From an uncultured Flavobacteriaceae bacterium (lineage in GTDB: Bacteria > Bacteroidota > Bacteroidia > Flavobacteriales > Flavobacteriaceae): a stretch of 64,000 bases of DNA. Location of the stretch: NCBI GenBank assembly GCA_947500385.1, contig CANMSA010000017.1, positions 1 through 64,000 of the forward strand, in the 5' to 3' direction. The translations under genes and the position numbers were made by a program. Under the pieces are notes generated by a model. The model saw only the letters and a program-made list of their open reading frames with translations. It was not told the DNA's origin and did no database searches. Positions 8,433 to 17,925 of the stretch are shown here, in pieces (the stretch's first letter is position 1; every line of letters starts with the position of its first letter).

Positions 8433-10883
8433 ATGGACGATTCCAATTTTTCAAGTTTTGACAATATGTCGTTGCATACCTTTGATGAAGATGCAGAACT
8501 TATTCCATTATTAACAGCGGAAGACGAAGCGCAAATGAATAACGAAAGTCTTCCGGAGACGCTGCCTATTCTCCCATTACGAAATACTGTTTTATTCCCG
8601 GGGGTGGTGATACCGATTACAGCCGGTCGAGACAAATCGATCAACCTTATCAAAGATGCGAACAATGGATCTAAGGTCATCGGTGTTGTTTCGCAAAAAG
8701 ATGAGAATACCGAAAACCCAGATGTGAAAGACATCAATACCTTGGGCACTGTTGCCAGAATCTTACGGGTATTACAAATGCCAGATGGGAACACTACCGT
8801 GATCATTCAAGGTAAAAAACGCTTCGAGATTGCCGAGGTGCTTACCAAAAAACCCTATATGACGGCTACGGTAAGAGACACCAAAGAACAACGTCCTGGA
8901 GAGCATGATAAGGAGTTTTTAGCCATTATAGATACCATTAAAGAACTCTCTCTTAAAATTATCAAAAACAATCCGAATATTCCCAGTGAGGCTTCTTTTG
9001 CCATTAAGAACATCCAAAGCAACTCTTTTTTAATCAATTTTATCTCCGCTAATATGAATCTTAGTGTGGAGGAAAAGCAGGAATTGCTAGAAATTGGAGA
9101 TTTGCAGGAAAGGGCACTGGCCACCTTGCGATACATGAATGTTGAGTTGCAGAAATTGGAACTCAAGAACGACATTCAGTCAAAGGTGCGAAATGATATG
9201 GATCAGCAGCAACGTGAGTACTTTTTACATCAACAAATGAAGACCATTCAAGAGGAGTTGGGAGGTGTTTCATATGATGAAGAAATTCAAGAGATGCGAG
9301 TGCGGGCCAAGGATAAAAAATGGGACGGCAAAGTAGCGGAACATTTCGAAAAGGAGCTTTCCAAAATGCAACGGATGAACCCGCAAGTGGCCGAGTATTC
9401 CATTCAAAGAAATTATTTGGACCTGTTTTTAGACCTTCCTTGGAATGAGTTTTCCAAAGATAAGTTCGACCTTAAAAAGGCTGAAAAAATATTGGACCGC
9501 GACCACTATGGCCTTGAAGATGTGAAGCGACGCATCATTGAATACTTGGCGGTGTTGAAACTGCGTAATGATATGAAATCGCCCATACTCTGTTTGTATG
9601 GCCCTCCTGGAGTAGGGAAAACATCGTTGGGGAAATCGGTAGCGGAAGCGCTGGGAAGAGAATATGTGCGAATGTCGCTTGGAGGGTTGCGGGATGAGGC
9701 TGAAATTCGAGGGCATCGTAAAACATATATTGGTGCTATGCCCGGTCGTATTGTGCAAAGCCTTAAAAAGGCGGGCACTTCAAATCCCGTTTTTATACTA
9801 GATGAAATAGACAAACTATCGAACAGTCATCAAGGGGATCCTTCCTCCGCGATGCTGGAGGTTTTGGATCCGGAACAAAATGCTGAGTTTCATGACAATT
9901 TTCTTGAAATGGGCTATGACCTTTCAAAGGTAATGTTCATTGCGACCGCCAATAACCTAGCTTCGATACAACCCGCATTGAGAGATCGAATGGAAATCAT
10001 AAATGTATCGGGGTATACGATCGAGGAAAAAGTGGAGATAGCGAAAAGACATTTGTTACCAAAACAACTAAGGGAGCATGGACTTGAGGAAAAGCATTTA
10101 AAAATTGGAAAACCGCAGCTAGAAAAAATTGTGGAAGGATATACGCGGGAATCCGGAGTGCGCTCATTAGAGAAGCAAATCGCCAAAATGGTCCGTTATG
10201 CCGCAAAATCGATAGCCATCGAGGAGGACTATAGTGTGAAAGTAAGTTCAGACGATGTAGAGAAGGTTTTGGGCCCGGCCCGATTGGAAAGGGATAAATA
10301 TGAAAATAATGATGTTGCCGGTGTGGTGACCGGCCTGGCATGGACGAGTGTAGGCGGGGATATCCTATTTATAGAGTCCATTTTATCCAAAGGAAAAGGG
10401 CAATTGAATATTACGGGGAACCTAGGAAAGGTCATGAAAGAATCGGCGACCATCTCCATGGAATATATCAAGTCGAACGCCGACAGATTTGGGATTGACT
10501 CGGATATTTTTTCACAATACAATGTACATATCCATGTGCCGGAGGGTGCTACCCCAAAAGATGGGCCAAGTGCCGGTATCACGATGCTTACCTCCTTGGT
10601 TTCGCTCTTTACGCAGAGAAAGATCAAGAAGAGTTTGGCGATGACGGGAGAGATAACTCTACGCGGTAAAGTATTACCGGTCGGGGGTATAAAAGAAAAG
10701 ATTTTGGCAGCTAAACGGGCACGTATTAAAGAGATAATCCTATGTAGGGAAAACGAACGGGATATCTTGGAGATAAAAAAAGAATACTTAAAGGGGTTGA
10801 CCTTTCATTATGTCTCGGAAATGCATGAGGTAATCGATATTGCGGTTACAAAACAGAAAGTGAAAGCAGCTAAGAAACTTTAA
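8433..10883 (+). CDS. lon: ATP-dependent Lon protease
   Basis: 816 residues, normal length for LonA. Lon is a cytoplasmic hexameric AAA+ serine protease that degrades damaged and regulatory proteins. An N-terminal substrate-binding domain begins near [14 protein letters not shown]; the AAA+ module has Walker [10 protein letters not shown] and Walker [10 protein letters not shown]; the C-terminal protease domain has the catalytic Ser in PKDGPSAGI (S713) and Lys in GGIKEK (K756), spaced as in E. coli Lon. The first ATG is used; the acidic extension of about 40 residues is common in Bacteroidota. It is preceded by a terminator, so it has its own promoter, possibly the sigma-54-like site at 8291. 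Confidence 0.98.
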   Translation: MDDSNFSSFDNMSLHTFDEDAELIPLLTAEDEAQMNNESLPETLPILPLRNTVLFPGVVIPITAGRDKSINLIKDANNGSKVIGVVSQKDENTENPDVKDINTLGTVARILRVLQMPDGNTTVIIQGKKRFEIAEVLTKKPYMTATVRDTKEQRPGEHDKEFLAIIDTIKELSLKIIKNNPNIPSEASFAIKNIQSNSFLINFISANMNLSVEEKQELLEIGDLQERALATLRYMNVELQKLELKNDIQSKVRNDMDQQQREYFLHQQMKTIQEELGGVSYDEEIQEMRVRAKDKKWDGKVAEHFEKELSKMQRMNPQVAEYSIQRNYLDLFLDLPWNEFSKDKFDLKKAEKILDRDHYGLEDVKRRIIEYLAVLKLRNDMKSPILCLYGPPGVGKTSLGKSVAEALGREYVRMSLGGLRDEAEIRGHRKTYIGAMPGRIVQSLKKAGTSNPVFILDEIDKLSNSHQGDPSSAMLEVLDPEQNAEFHDNFLEMGYDLSKVMFIATANNLASIQPALRDRMEIINVSGYTIEEKVEIAKRHLLPKQLREHGLEEKHLKIGKPQLEKIVEGYTRESGVRSLEKQIAKMVRYAAKSIAIEEDYSVKVSSDDVEKVLGPARLERDKYENNDVAGVVTGLAWTSVGGDILFIESILSKGKGQLNITGNLGKVMKESATISMEYIKSNADRFGIDSDIFSQYNVHIHVPEGATPKDGPSAGITMLTSLVSLFTQRKIKKSLAMTGEITLRGKVLPVGGIKEKILAAKRARIKEIILCRENERDILEIKKEYLKGLTFHYVSEMHEVIDIAVTKQKVKAAKKL

Positions 10884-10944
10884 CTTTTTCGGGAGGATTG
10901 ACTAAATTTTAAAATTTGGTACACCAACCCTGTGTATTTCTGGT

Positions 10945-10952
10945 TATTTTTG
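10945..10952 (+). promoter_or_regulatory. -7 promoter element of cmk (TATTTTTG), implying a leaderless transcript
   Basis: This perfect TAnnTTTG match ends only 4 bp before the cmk ATG at 10957. Transcription starts a few bases after this box in Bacteroidota, so the mRNA would begin at or next to the start codon. No -33 TTG lies at the usual spacing; the nearest is 26 bp upstream. Confidence 0.5.
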
Positions 10953-10956
10953 AACA

Positions 10957-11649
10957 ATGGGAAAAATTACCATAGCCATCGATGGGTATTCCTCTACGGG
11001 GAAAAGCACCATAGCGAAACAGCTTGCCAAATCCTTGGGATACATTTATGTGGATACGGGAGCCATGTATCGGGCGGTTACCCTATTCGCAATGCGAAAC
11101 GGTGTTGAGGCGCATGCGGAAAAGCTAATTCAGTTGCTTCCGAAAGTACATTTGAAATTTGTATTTAACGAAGCTTTGGGGTATTCCGAGATTTACCTTA
11201 ACGGTGAGCATGTTGAAACTGAGATACGTACCTTGGCCGTTTCCAATCTGGTCAGTAAGATATCAGAAATAGAACAGGTGCGTATTAAGCTGGTAGACAT
11301 GCAAAGAGACATGGGAAAGTCTAAGGGTATCGTAATGGACGGTCGTGATATAGGAACGGTCGTATTTCCCGATGCCGAATTGAAAGTGTTCATGAACGCC
11401 TCTGCCGACGCAAGGGCTGCCAGAAGATATAAGGAGTTGCTGGATAAAGGTGAAAAAGTAACGTATCAGCAGGTGTTAAAAAATGTACAGGAACGCGACT
11501 ATATTGATTCTCACAGGGAATTCTCGCCATTGACGAAAGCGGAGGATGCCATTGAGTTCGATAATACCGATATGGGTTTAAAAGAACAATTTGAGCGGAT
11601 GCATGGTTTTGCGTTACGGGTCATAGAAAAGACAAAAGTCCGACCATAA
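10957..11649 (+). CDS. cmk: Cytidylate kinase
   Basis: 230 residues, typical length. It phosphorylates CMP and dCMP with ATP in pyrimidine salvage and recycling. Seen are the P-loop GYSSTGKST near the N-terminus, DTGAMYRAVT, and GRDIGTVVFPDAELKVF, all family hallmarks. The start is supported by the P-loop beginning about residue 8. The gene stands alone between lon and a convergent LysM gene; rpsA, often linked to cmk in bacteria, follows after that insertion. Its transcript may be leaderless. Confidence 0.97.
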   Translation: MGKITIAIDGYSSTGKSTIAKQLAKSLGYIYVDTGAMYRAVTLFAMRNGVEAHAEKLIQLLPKVHLKFVFNEALGYSEIYLNGEHVETEIRTLAVSNLVSKISEIEQVRIKLVDMQRDMGKSKGIVMDGRDIGTVVFPDAELKVFMNASADARAARRYKELLDKGEKVTYQQVLKNVQERDYIDSHREFSPLTKAEDAIEFDNTDMGLKEQFERMHGFALRVIEKTKVRP

Positions 11650-11680
11650 AAAAAGGGACGCTTCGGCATCCCTTTTAATC
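11648..11680. terminator. Bidirectional terminator between cmk and the LysM gene
   Basis: An 11-bp stem with one mismatch (11651-11661 with 11666-11676) closes a TTCG tetraloop. A/T runs flank both sides; the U tract is longer for the minus-strand LysM transcript than for cmk. Confidence 0.85.
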
Positions 11681-11699
11681 TTTCTTTATAATGAATCTC

Positions 11700-12080
11700 T
11701 TAAGGATTTGGAATGACCAACTCTTGGTCAGGATGGATCACATCAGGATTGCTCAAGATATTCGTGTTGGCCGCAAAAATTTGCTTGTACTTCATGGCAT
11801 CGCCGTAGTAGTGTTTCGCAATTTTACTCAAAGATTCCCCACCTTTAACAACATGTCTGTGGTAAACTGAACTATCGGCAACAGTAATATTGGCCTGGAT
11901 GTCGGAAGCACTCTCCCCACCTATTTCTTTGATTTTATCCCACATGAGATCCTTTTCATAAGGTGTTTTTGCCTCTCCTTTTATTTTAAGCACGCCACCG
12001 TCTTCGGTCACGTTTCCGTCTTTGATTCCTAATTGCTCACCAAGGTTCAAAACCCCTTGGTACTTTGCTTTGACACTCAT
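11700..12080 (-). CDS. BON-LysM protein, Kbp/YgaU-like
   Basis: 126 residues. The N-terminal half resembles a BON domain (about residues 10-70, with DGNVTEDGGVLKIKGEA) and the C-terminal half is one LysM module (about 75-125: HVVKGGESLSKIAKHYYGDA and HPDQELVIP). This matches the architecture of E. coli Kbp (YgaU), a small K+-binding protein. There is no signal peptide, which fits a cytoplasmic role and argues against wall binding. Function by homology only. A 7-of-8 match to the -7 box lies at 12115-12122 on this strand. Confidence 0.85.
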   Translation of the reverse strand: MSVKAKYQGVLNLGEQLGIKDGNVTEDGGVLKIKGEAKTPYEKDLMWDKIKEIGGESASDIQANITVADSSVYHRHVVKGGESLSKIAKHYYGDAMKYKQIFAANTNILSNPDVIHPDQELVIPNP

Positions 12081-12193
12081 ACTAATTTTATTTATTCGGT
12101 TAATATTTGAATTTGAAAGATACGCAATCTCGCCCTAATTTTACTTAAAATCGACAAAATAGTGGGTCAATGACCAACCTTCCCGTTTTAAGA

Positions 12194-12224
12194 TTGCTAA
12201 AACCGTAAAAATATTGTATTTTTG
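12194..12224 (+). promoter_or_regulatory. rpsA promoter (-33 TTG, 20-bp spacer, -7 TATTTTTG)
   Basis: TTG at 12194-12196 and TATTTTTG at 12217-12224 match the Bacteroidota housekeeping promoter. The predicted leader to the rpsA ATG at 12342 is about 115 nt, long enough for S1 autoregulation, though no specific structure was recognised. Confidence 0.65.
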
Positions 12225-12341
12225 CACTCCTTTTTTACAAAGAATCAAGAGGAAAAGGAATTGAATAAAATAGATAAAAACAACTTCCCTGCATATTGTT
12301 TTACTCTTGTAACTGCACGGAATACAAATGTGAATCAGCAA

Positions 12342-14171
12342 ATGGCTGAAGAAAAAGCAACTGCCCAAGTAGAAGAAACTACAGCGGCACCAGAAGAAAA
12401 AGCAGCACCGGCCCCGGTGCAAGACCCTCAAGAGTTTTTGGAAAATTTTAATTGGGAAAAGTACGAACAAGGCATTGAACGTGTTGAAGATTCCAAATTA
12501 GAAGAGTTTGAAAAGTTGGTCGCCGAAAATTTTGTCGATACGGCAGATGAAGAGGTGGTAACAGGTACCGTGGTGTATTTGACTGACCGTGAGGCGATCA
12601 TCGATATCAACGCAAAATCGGAAGGCGTTATTTCCCTAAATGAGTTCCGCTACAATCCTGGCCTAAAGGTTGGTGATAATGTAGAGGTATTGATAGATAT
12701 CCGCGAAGATAAAAGTGGTCAGTTGGTACTTTCGCACAGAAAGGCGCGAACGATCATGGCTTGGGAGCGTGTGAACAAAGCACACGACAAAGAAGAAGTC
12801 GTAAGCGGTTTTGTGAAGTGTAGAACCAAAGGAGGTATGATCGTTGATGTATTTGGCATCGAGGCGTTCTTACCAGGGTCTCAAATTGATGTAAAACCAA
12901 TTCGTGATTACGATCAGTATGTAAACAAAACAATGGAATTCAAGGTGGTAAAAATCAACCATGAGTTTAAAAACGTTGTTGTTTCACATAAAGCATTGAT
13001 CGAAGCGGATATTGAAGAACAGAAAAAAGAAATCATCAGCCAATTGGAAAAAGGCCAAGTATTGGAAGGCGTTGTCAAAAACGTTACTTCTTACGGAGTC
13101 TTTATCGATCTAGGTGGTGTAGATGGCTTGATCCATATTACGGATCTTTCTTGGAGCAGAATCAACCACCCGAACGAGGTGGTCGATTTAGATCAGAAAT
13201 TGAATGTGGTAATCTTAGACTTTGACGAGAACAAATCTAGAATTCAACTAGGATTGAAGCAATTGGAGAAACATCCTTGGGATGCCCTTAGCGATGAAAT
13301 CAAAATTGGTGACAAGGTAAAAGGTAAGGTAGTGGTCATCGCCGATTATGGTGCCTTTATTGAAGTTGTTGAAGGTGTTGAAGGTTTGGTGCACGTTTCT
13401 GAAATGTCATGGTCTACCCACCTACGCTCAGCGCAAGATTTTGTAAAGGTAGGAGATGAAATCGAAGCGGTTGTGTTAACCTTGGATAGGGAAGATCGCA
13501 AAATGTCTTTGGGCGTGAAGCAATTGAGCCCAGATCCATGGACCGATATTACAACGAAGTATCCTGTAGGTTCCAAACATACAGGTATCGTTCGAAACTT
13601 TACCAACTTTGGGGTATTTGTTGAACTAGAGGAAGGTATTGACGGATTAATTTATATCTCGGACCTTTCATGGACCAAGAAAATCAAACACCCATCTGAA
13701 TTTGTGACCGTTGGTGATAAATTAGAGGTAGAAGTACTTGAGTTGGATGTAGATGGTCGTAAGCTAAGCTTAGGGCACAAGCAGACTACCGAGAACCCTT
13801 GGGACAAGTACGAATCCGAGTTTGGTTTGGGAAGTGTTCACAAAGCTGCGATAACAGAGATTGTAGATAAAGGAGCCACTATCGATTTTAACGAGGATAT
13901 TACTGCCTTTGTACCGCAACGCCACCTTGAGAAAGAAGATGGTAAGAAACTTGGAAAAGGCGAAGAAGCCGAATTCAAGATCATTGAGTTCAACAAAGAC
14001 TTTAAGAGAGTGGTAGCAAGCCATACCGCTATCTTTAGGGAAGAAGAAGAGCGCAATGTGAAAGCGGCCGTGAAACGAGCCAAAACAAGTAGTGATGAGG
14101 CGAAACCTACCTTAGGGGATGCCAATGAAGCACTGCAAGCATTGAAAGATAAAATGGAAGGGAAGAAATAA
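12342..14171 (+). CDS. rpsA: 30S ribosomal protein S1
   Basis: 609 residues from the ATG at 12342, usual for Bacteroidota S1. S1 binds mRNA on the small subunit and aids initiation. An acidic Glu/Ala-rich N-terminus is followed by about six S1 (OB-fold) repeats, for example GVVKNVTSYGVFIDLGGVDG and GIVRNFTNFGVFVELEEGID, each ending near LGLKQ or LGVKQ. The frame is open further upstream to 12222, but that start overlaps the -7 box and adds an unrelated segment, so MAEEKATAQ is the real N-terminus. Confidence 0.97.
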   Translation: MAEEKATAQVEETTAAPEEKAAPAPVQDPQEFLENFNWEKYEQGIERVEDSKLEEFEKLVAENFVDTADEEVVTGTVVYLTDREAIIDINAKSEGVISLNEFRYNPGLKVGDNVEVLIDIREDKSGQLVLSHRKARTIMAWERVNKAHDKEEVVSGFVKCRTKGGMIVDVFGIEAFLPGSQIDVKPIRDYDQYVNKTMEFKVVKINHEFKNVVVSHKALIEADIEEQKKEIISQLEKGQVLEGVVKNVTSYGVFIDLGGVDGLIHITDLSWSRINHPNEVVDLDQKLNVVILDFDENKSRIQLGLKQLEKHPWDALSDEIKIGDKVKGKVVVIADYGAFIEVVEGVEGLVHVSEMSWSTHLRSAQDFVKVGDEIEAVVLTLDREDRKMSLGVKQLSPDPWTDITTKYPVGSKHTGIVRNFTNFGVFVELEEGIDGLIYISDLSWTKKIKHPSEFVTVGDKLEVEVLELDVDGRKLSLGHKQTTENPWDKYESEFGLGSVHKAAITEIVDKGATIDFNEDITAFVPQRHLEKEDGKKLGKGEEAEFKIIEFNKDFKRVVASHTAIFREEEERNVKAAVKRAKTSSDEAKPTLGDANEALQALKDKMEGKK

Positions 14172-14204
14172 ACATTTCCAACTTTTATTAAATTTCATAG
14201 TAAG

Positions 14205-14236
14205 AAGCCCTGACCGTCTACGTCAGGGCTTTTTTT
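14205..14236 (+). terminator. rpsA terminator
   Basis: A perfect 10-bp GC-rich stem (14205-14214 with 14222-14231) is followed by a T run, 33 bp after the rpsA stop. Confidence 0.93.
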
Positions 14237-14345
14237 GTAATGTGAATAGGCACATAATGCGGAACTATTTTTGGCAATCAGCAGACTTGGTGGTGCTCGG
14301 TGTGGGAATCGGGACGACGGAATAAGTTTATTAAAGAGAATTCCC

Positions 14346-14353
14346 TATTTTTG
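14346..14353 (+). promoter_or_regulatory. -7 promoter element for pyrR (TATTTTTG)
   Basis: This perfect TAnnTTTG match ends 16 bp before the ATG at 14370, giving a very short leader. It rules out the longer open frame that begins at 14271. Confidence 0.55.
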
Positions 14354-14369
14354 TGCTTCAAAAGTATTG

Positions 14370-14921
14370 ATGTCAGAGCCCATGGGTCAAAAAGTATTGC
14401 TTTCTTCCAAAGAAATAAACATCATACTGCATCGTTTGGCTTGCCAACTTCTTGAAAATCATTTGGATTTTAAAAATACGGTCTTGATCGGCTTGCAGCC
14501 TAGGGGTACCTATGTGGTGCAAAGGCTCGATAAGATATTGCGCGAAGACTACGGTGTAAAACACATAGATGTGGGTTTTCTAGATATCACTTTTTACCGT
14601 GATGACTTTCGTAGGGGAGATAAAACCCTTTCGGCCAATCAAACAAAAATCGACTTTTTGGTGGAAGATAAGAAAGTAGTACTCATCGATGATGTACTCT
14701 ATACGGGAAGAAGCATTCGCGCGGCACTGACCGCGATTCAATCTTTTGGAAGACCGTTGGAAATTGAACTTTTAACCTTGATAGATAGAAGATTTAGCCG
14801 GCATTTGCCCATTCAACCAAATTATAGGGGTAGGCAAGTAGATGCGATCAATGATGAGAAAGTAAAAGTGATGTGGCAAGAAAATGATGGGGAAGATACC
14901 ATCTATTTAATAGACAGGTAA
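14370..14921 (+). CDS. pyrR: Bifunctional pyr operon regulator / uracil phosphoribosyltransferase
   Basis: 183 residues from ATG 14370 (179 from the in-frame ATG at 14382, closer to the family length). PyrR-type proteins belong to the type I phosphoribosyltransferase fold; the PRPP loop VVLIDDVLYTGRSIRAA and the preceding LIGLQPRGTYVV are visible. In Firmicutes PyrR binds pyr mRNA to cause attenuation; whether it does so here is unknown, and I see no clear PyrR-binding loop. It sits upstream of pyrB with a 220-bp gap, which supports a role in pyrimidine metabolism. Confidence 0.93.
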   Translation: MSEPMGQKVLLSSKEINIILHRLACQLLENHLDFKNTVLIGLQPRGTYVVQRLDKILREDYGVKHIDVGFLDITFYRDDFRRGDKTLSANQTKIDFLVEDKKVVLIDDVLYTGRSIRAALTAIQSFGRPLEIELLTLIDRRFSRHLPIQPNYRGRQVDAINDEKVKVMWQENDGEDTIYLIDR

Positions 14922-14924
14922 GTG

Positions 14925-14960
14925 CAAACCAAAGACCTTTTGAAGTGGTTTGTATTTTTT
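14925..14960 (+). terminator. Weak candidate terminator after pyrR
   Basis: A 7-bp inverted repeat (CAAACCA at 14925-14931 with TGGTTTG at 14946-14952) is followed by a T-rich stretch. It could terminate or attenuate transcription between pyrR and pyrB; no alternative antiterminator pairing was found. Confidence 0.35.
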
Positions 14961-15141
14961 GAATTGAAGCGAAAATTATGTGTTTTGTGCTCGGATGAAG
15001 GCTTTTTTAAGTTGCACAGCTGGGCTACGGAGCGAGAAAAAGGCAAAATAAGGTTGCAAAACGGTCATTTTAGCCAATTTGAAAAAGCATAAACCATTTC
15101 ATTTATAACTATCATATAAAACAACCTAATAACCCATAAAA

Positions 15142-16068
15142 ATGAGCGAACTAAGTGTAAAGCACTTGTTGGGAATTAAATATCTGAAAGAACAGGATAT
15201 TCAACTCATTTTTGAAACCGCCGATAACTTTAAAGAGGTCATCAACCGATCTATTAAAAAAGTACCTTCTCTTCGAGACATCACCATCGCCAATATTTTT
15301 TTTGAAAACAGTACCCGTACCCGGCTTTCCTTTGAACTGGCCGAAAAGCGTTTGTCGGCCGATGTAGTGAATTTCTCGGCTTCACAATCGTCCGTTAAAA
15401 AAGGGGAAACGCTTATTGATACCGTGAATAACATACTTTCCATGAAAGTAGACATGGTGGTCATGAGACATCCGAATCCCGGGGCCGGTATTTTTCTATC
15501 CAGGCATGTGGAAGCATCTATTATTAATGCGGGAGATGGGGCGCATGAACACCCGACGCAGGCATTGCTCGATTCTTATTCGATCCGTGAAAAATTAGGG
15601 GATGTTGCCGGTAAAAACGTAGTAATTGTAGGTGATATTCTGCACTCTCGAGTAGCGTTGTCCAATATTTTCGCACTAAAATTGCAAGGTGCCAATGTAA
15701 AGGTTTGCGGACCAAGAACTTTACTTCCTAAATATATCGAAAGCTTGGGGGTAGCGGTAGAGACCGATCTTCGGAAAGCGTTAAATTGGTGCGATGTCGC
15801 CAATATGCTTCGTATTCAAAATGAGCGACTCGATATTAGTTACTTCCCCACTACCAGGGAATATACCCAACAGTTTGGGGTAAACAAGGTCCTATTGGAC
15901 AGTCTTGACAAGGAAATCGTAATCATGCATCCGGGACCGATCAATCGGGGCGTTGAGATTACCAGTGATGTGGCCGATTCAAAACAGTCGATTATTCTTG
16001 GACAAGTAGAAAACGGCGTGGCCATACGAATGGCAGTAATGTACTTATTGGCCTCAAAAATTAAATAA
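15142..16068 (+). CDS. pyrB: Aspartate carbamoyltransferase catalytic subunit
   Basis: 308 residues, normal for the catalytic chain. It condenses carbamoyl phosphate and aspartate in de novo pyrimidine synthesis. Seen are the carbamoyl-phosphate motif STRTRLSFE, HPNPGAGIF, GAHEHPTQALLD, and MHPGPINRGVEI. No pyrI regulatory chain is adjacent. Three further genes follow within 4-8 bp of each other, so pyrB probably heads an operon through rnz. Confidence 0.97.
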   Translation: MSELSVKHLLGIKYLKEQDIQLIFETADNFKEVINRSIKKVPSLRDITIANIFFENSTRTRLSFELAEKRLSADVVNFSASQSSVKKGETLIDTVNNILSMKVDMVVMRHPNPGAGIFLSRHVEASIINAGDGAHEHPTQALLDSYSIREKLGDVAGKNVVIVGDILHSRVALSNIFALKLQGANVKVCGPRTLLPKYIESLGVAVETDLRKALNWCDVANMLRIQNERLDISYFPTTREYTQQFGVNKVLLDSLDKEIVIMHPGPINRGVEITSDVADSKQSIILGQVENGVAIRMAVMYLLASKIK

Positions 16069-16076
16069 CATACCAT

Positions 16077-16409
16077 ATGATTTTCGATAAAGATGGTACC
16101 ACCACCATTGTATTTCAGGAGAATATAGATTTAAAAACCTTTTTGGAGAACTTGAACAAGGCATATCCGAAAATCAAGAACGATCATATAATTGTAAACC
16201 TCTTTTCATTTGACCGCCTGAGTGCAGGTGATGTGCTAGAATTCCTCCAATTATCAGACCAGCATAAAAATGCCAATAAGTCTTTTGTTTTGGTGACCAA
16301 TAAAGTCGGCTATGACGAAGTACCGGATACCATAATGGTGGTTCCTACCATCCAGGAAGCCAAAGATGTGGTGGAAATGGAGGAAATAGAAAGAGATTTA
16401 GGAATCTAA
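16077..16409 (+). CDS. Small conserved protein upstream of rnz, possibly STAS-like
   Basis: 110 residues, cytoplasmic, acidic, with alternating beta and helix character (IIVNLFSFDRL, KSFVLVTNKV). It starts 8 bp after the pyrB stop and ends 4 bp before the next gene. The pattern recalls an anti-sigma-antagonist (STAS) fold, but no signature motif is visible, so function is unassigned. Flavobacterial homologues near rnz are sometimes labelled ribonuclease Z, which this protein is not: it has no metal-binding HxHxDH. Confidence 0.8.
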   Translation: MIFDKDGTTTIVFQENIDLKTFLENLNKAYPKIKNDHIIVNLFSFDRLSAGDVLEFLQLSDQHKNANKSFVLVTNKVGYDEVPDTIMVVPTIQEAKDVVEMEEIERDLGI

Positions 16410-16413
16410 TAGG

Positions 16414-16884
16414 ATGATGATGCAACTCGCACAGGTAAATATTGCCCGCATGTTGGCGCCGATCGATGACCCGATAATGGCAGATTTTGTCAATAGTTTG
16501 GATCGCATCAACGCCCTTGCGGAAAAGAGTAACGGTTTTGTATGGAGACTTGCAGGGGAAGAAAACAATGCCACGGCCCTGCGGGTGTTCCAAGACGATT
16601 TTTTAATAATCAACATGTCCGTTTGGGAGTCAAAACATTCGTTGTTTGAGTTTACCTATAGTTCTGATCACGTAGCCGTGTTAAAAAGAAAAAAAGAATG
16701 GTTTCAAAAAATGACCGATATGCATATGGCTTTATGGTATGTGAAAATAGGGCACACACCAACGCCCGAAGAAGCGAAAAGCCGTTTACTTTATTTGAAT
16801 AAACATGGGGATACACCCCATGCATTCGGGTTTAAAGCAAGCTATGATCCGGCTGATGCAATCGCATATCAACCCTTGAGTTAA
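16414..16884 (+). CDS. DUF3291 family protein
   Basis: 156 residues. The start MQLAQVNIARM and the core GFVWRL, FLIINMSVWES, ALWYVKIGHTPTPEEA and GFKASYDPAD match DUF3291, a ferredoxin-like fold related to antibiotic-biosynthesis monooxygenases. The biochemical role is unknown. Three consecutive ATG codons open the frame; I take the first, but the third (16420) gives the usual family N-terminus. It lies in the pyrB-rnz run. Confidence 0.85.
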   Translation: MMMQLAQVNIARMLAPIDDPIMADFVNSLDRINALAEKSNGFVWRLAGEENNATALRVFQDDFLIINMSVWESKHSLFEFTYSSDHVAVLKRKKEWFQKMTDMHMALWYVKIGHTPTPEEAKSRLLYLNKHGDTPHAFGFKASYDPADAIAYQPLS

Positions 16885-16888
16885 GCCT

Positions 16889-17794
16889 ATGAAACTACAT
16901 ATTTTAGGGTGTTATGCAGCTACGCCTAGAACAATGACCAATCCTAGTTCCCAGGTATTGGAAATTAAGAATCATCTTTTTCTAATCGATTGTGGTGAAG
17001 GGACGCAAGTACAACTTCGGAAAAACAAAATAAAATTTTCGAGAATCAACCACGTTTTCATTTCGCATTTGCATGGGGATCATTTCTTTGGTTTGCCGGG
17101 TCTGATTTCAACTTTTCGGTTGTTAGGAAGGAAAAAAGAAATGCATATTTACGGACCAAAAGGAATCAAAGAAGCTATTACCCTACTGCTAAAACTGGGC
17201 GATTCTTGGACCAACTATCCCTTGATTTTTCATGAACTGGTGAGTAATGATTCCGAGTTGATCTTTGAGGATGCCAAGGTGACGGTAGAGACCATTCCGC
17301 TAGACCACAGAGTATATACCAATGGTTTTTTGTTCAAAGAAAAAATTGGAGATCGGAAGCTTAATATTGATGCAGTTACCAAGAATAAAATCGATAAGGC
17401 GTATTTTCAAAATATAAAAAATGGGAAAGATGTAGCACTGGCGAATGGTGTAGTGATACCCAATGCGAATCTTACTTTTGACCCTCCTGCGCCGATGAGT
17501 TATGCATACTGCAGTGATACGGCTATTCGAACGGAAGTAGTACCGCAGATTTCAGGGGTTGACATATTATACCATGAATCTACCTTTCTGGAATCGGAAA
17601 ACCATTTGACCGCAAAAACGAAGCATTCTACGGCCAAAGAAGCTGCCAGTATTGCAAGAGATGCTAAAGTAGGCACCCTCATACTAGGTCACTATTCTAC
17701 ACGATACAAGTCTATTGACCTTTTTAGGGAAGAAGCTGAAACCATTTTTGATACCGTAGAACTTGCCGATGATGGTAAATTATTTGAATTTTAA
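16889..17794 (+). CDS. rnz: Ribonuclease Z
   Basis: 301 residues, short-form length. It is a zinc-dependent metallo-beta-lactamase-fold endonuclease that trims tRNA 3' ends. The metal motif SHLHGDHFFGLPG is visible near residue 60, with further ligand regions at YCSDT and LGHYSTRY. It starts 4 bp after the preceding stop, so it is translated from the same transcript as its neighbours. tRNA 3' processing by RNase Z matters most where CCA is not encoded; no tRNA gene is present here to test this. Confidence 0.95.
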   Translation: MKLHILGCYAATPRTMTNPSSQVLEIKNHLFLIDCGEGTQVQLRKNKIKFSRINHVFISHLHGDHFFGLPGLISTFRLLGRKKEMHIYGPKGIKEAITLLLKLGDSWTNYPLIFHELVSNDSELIFEDAKVTVETIPLDHRVYTNGFLFKEKIGDRKLNIDAVTKNKIDKAYFQNIKNGKDVALANGVVIPNANLTFDPPAPMSYAYCSDTAIRTEVVPQISGVDILYHESTFLESENHLTAKTKHSTAKEAASIARDAKVGTLILGHYSTRYKSIDLFREEAETIFDTVELADDGKLFEF

Positions 17795-17925
17795 GCGTAC
17801 GCACCGATTTTTAGAACCTGCTTTTTTAGTTGAGGCAATCGGCGCCATTGCAAAAACCATATTCTAGTTTTGGTTGTGCATTCTTTTCCGGAACTTTGTC
17901 TATCTTCATTTCACAAAATAAACGT

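Noticed and set aside
12222-12341. N-terminal extension of S1 by 40 codons
   Set aside because: The upstream ATG overlaps the -7 box and the extra segment is unlike S1; MAEEKATAQ at 12342 fits the family.
14271-14369. Longer PyrR start
   Set aside because: A perfect -7 box lies at 14346-14353, downstream of that start, and the extension is not PyrR-like.
17830-17925. Longer PdxH start with a hydrophobic segment
   Set aside because: PdxH is cytoplasmic and about 215 residues; the ATG at 17926 gives this length.
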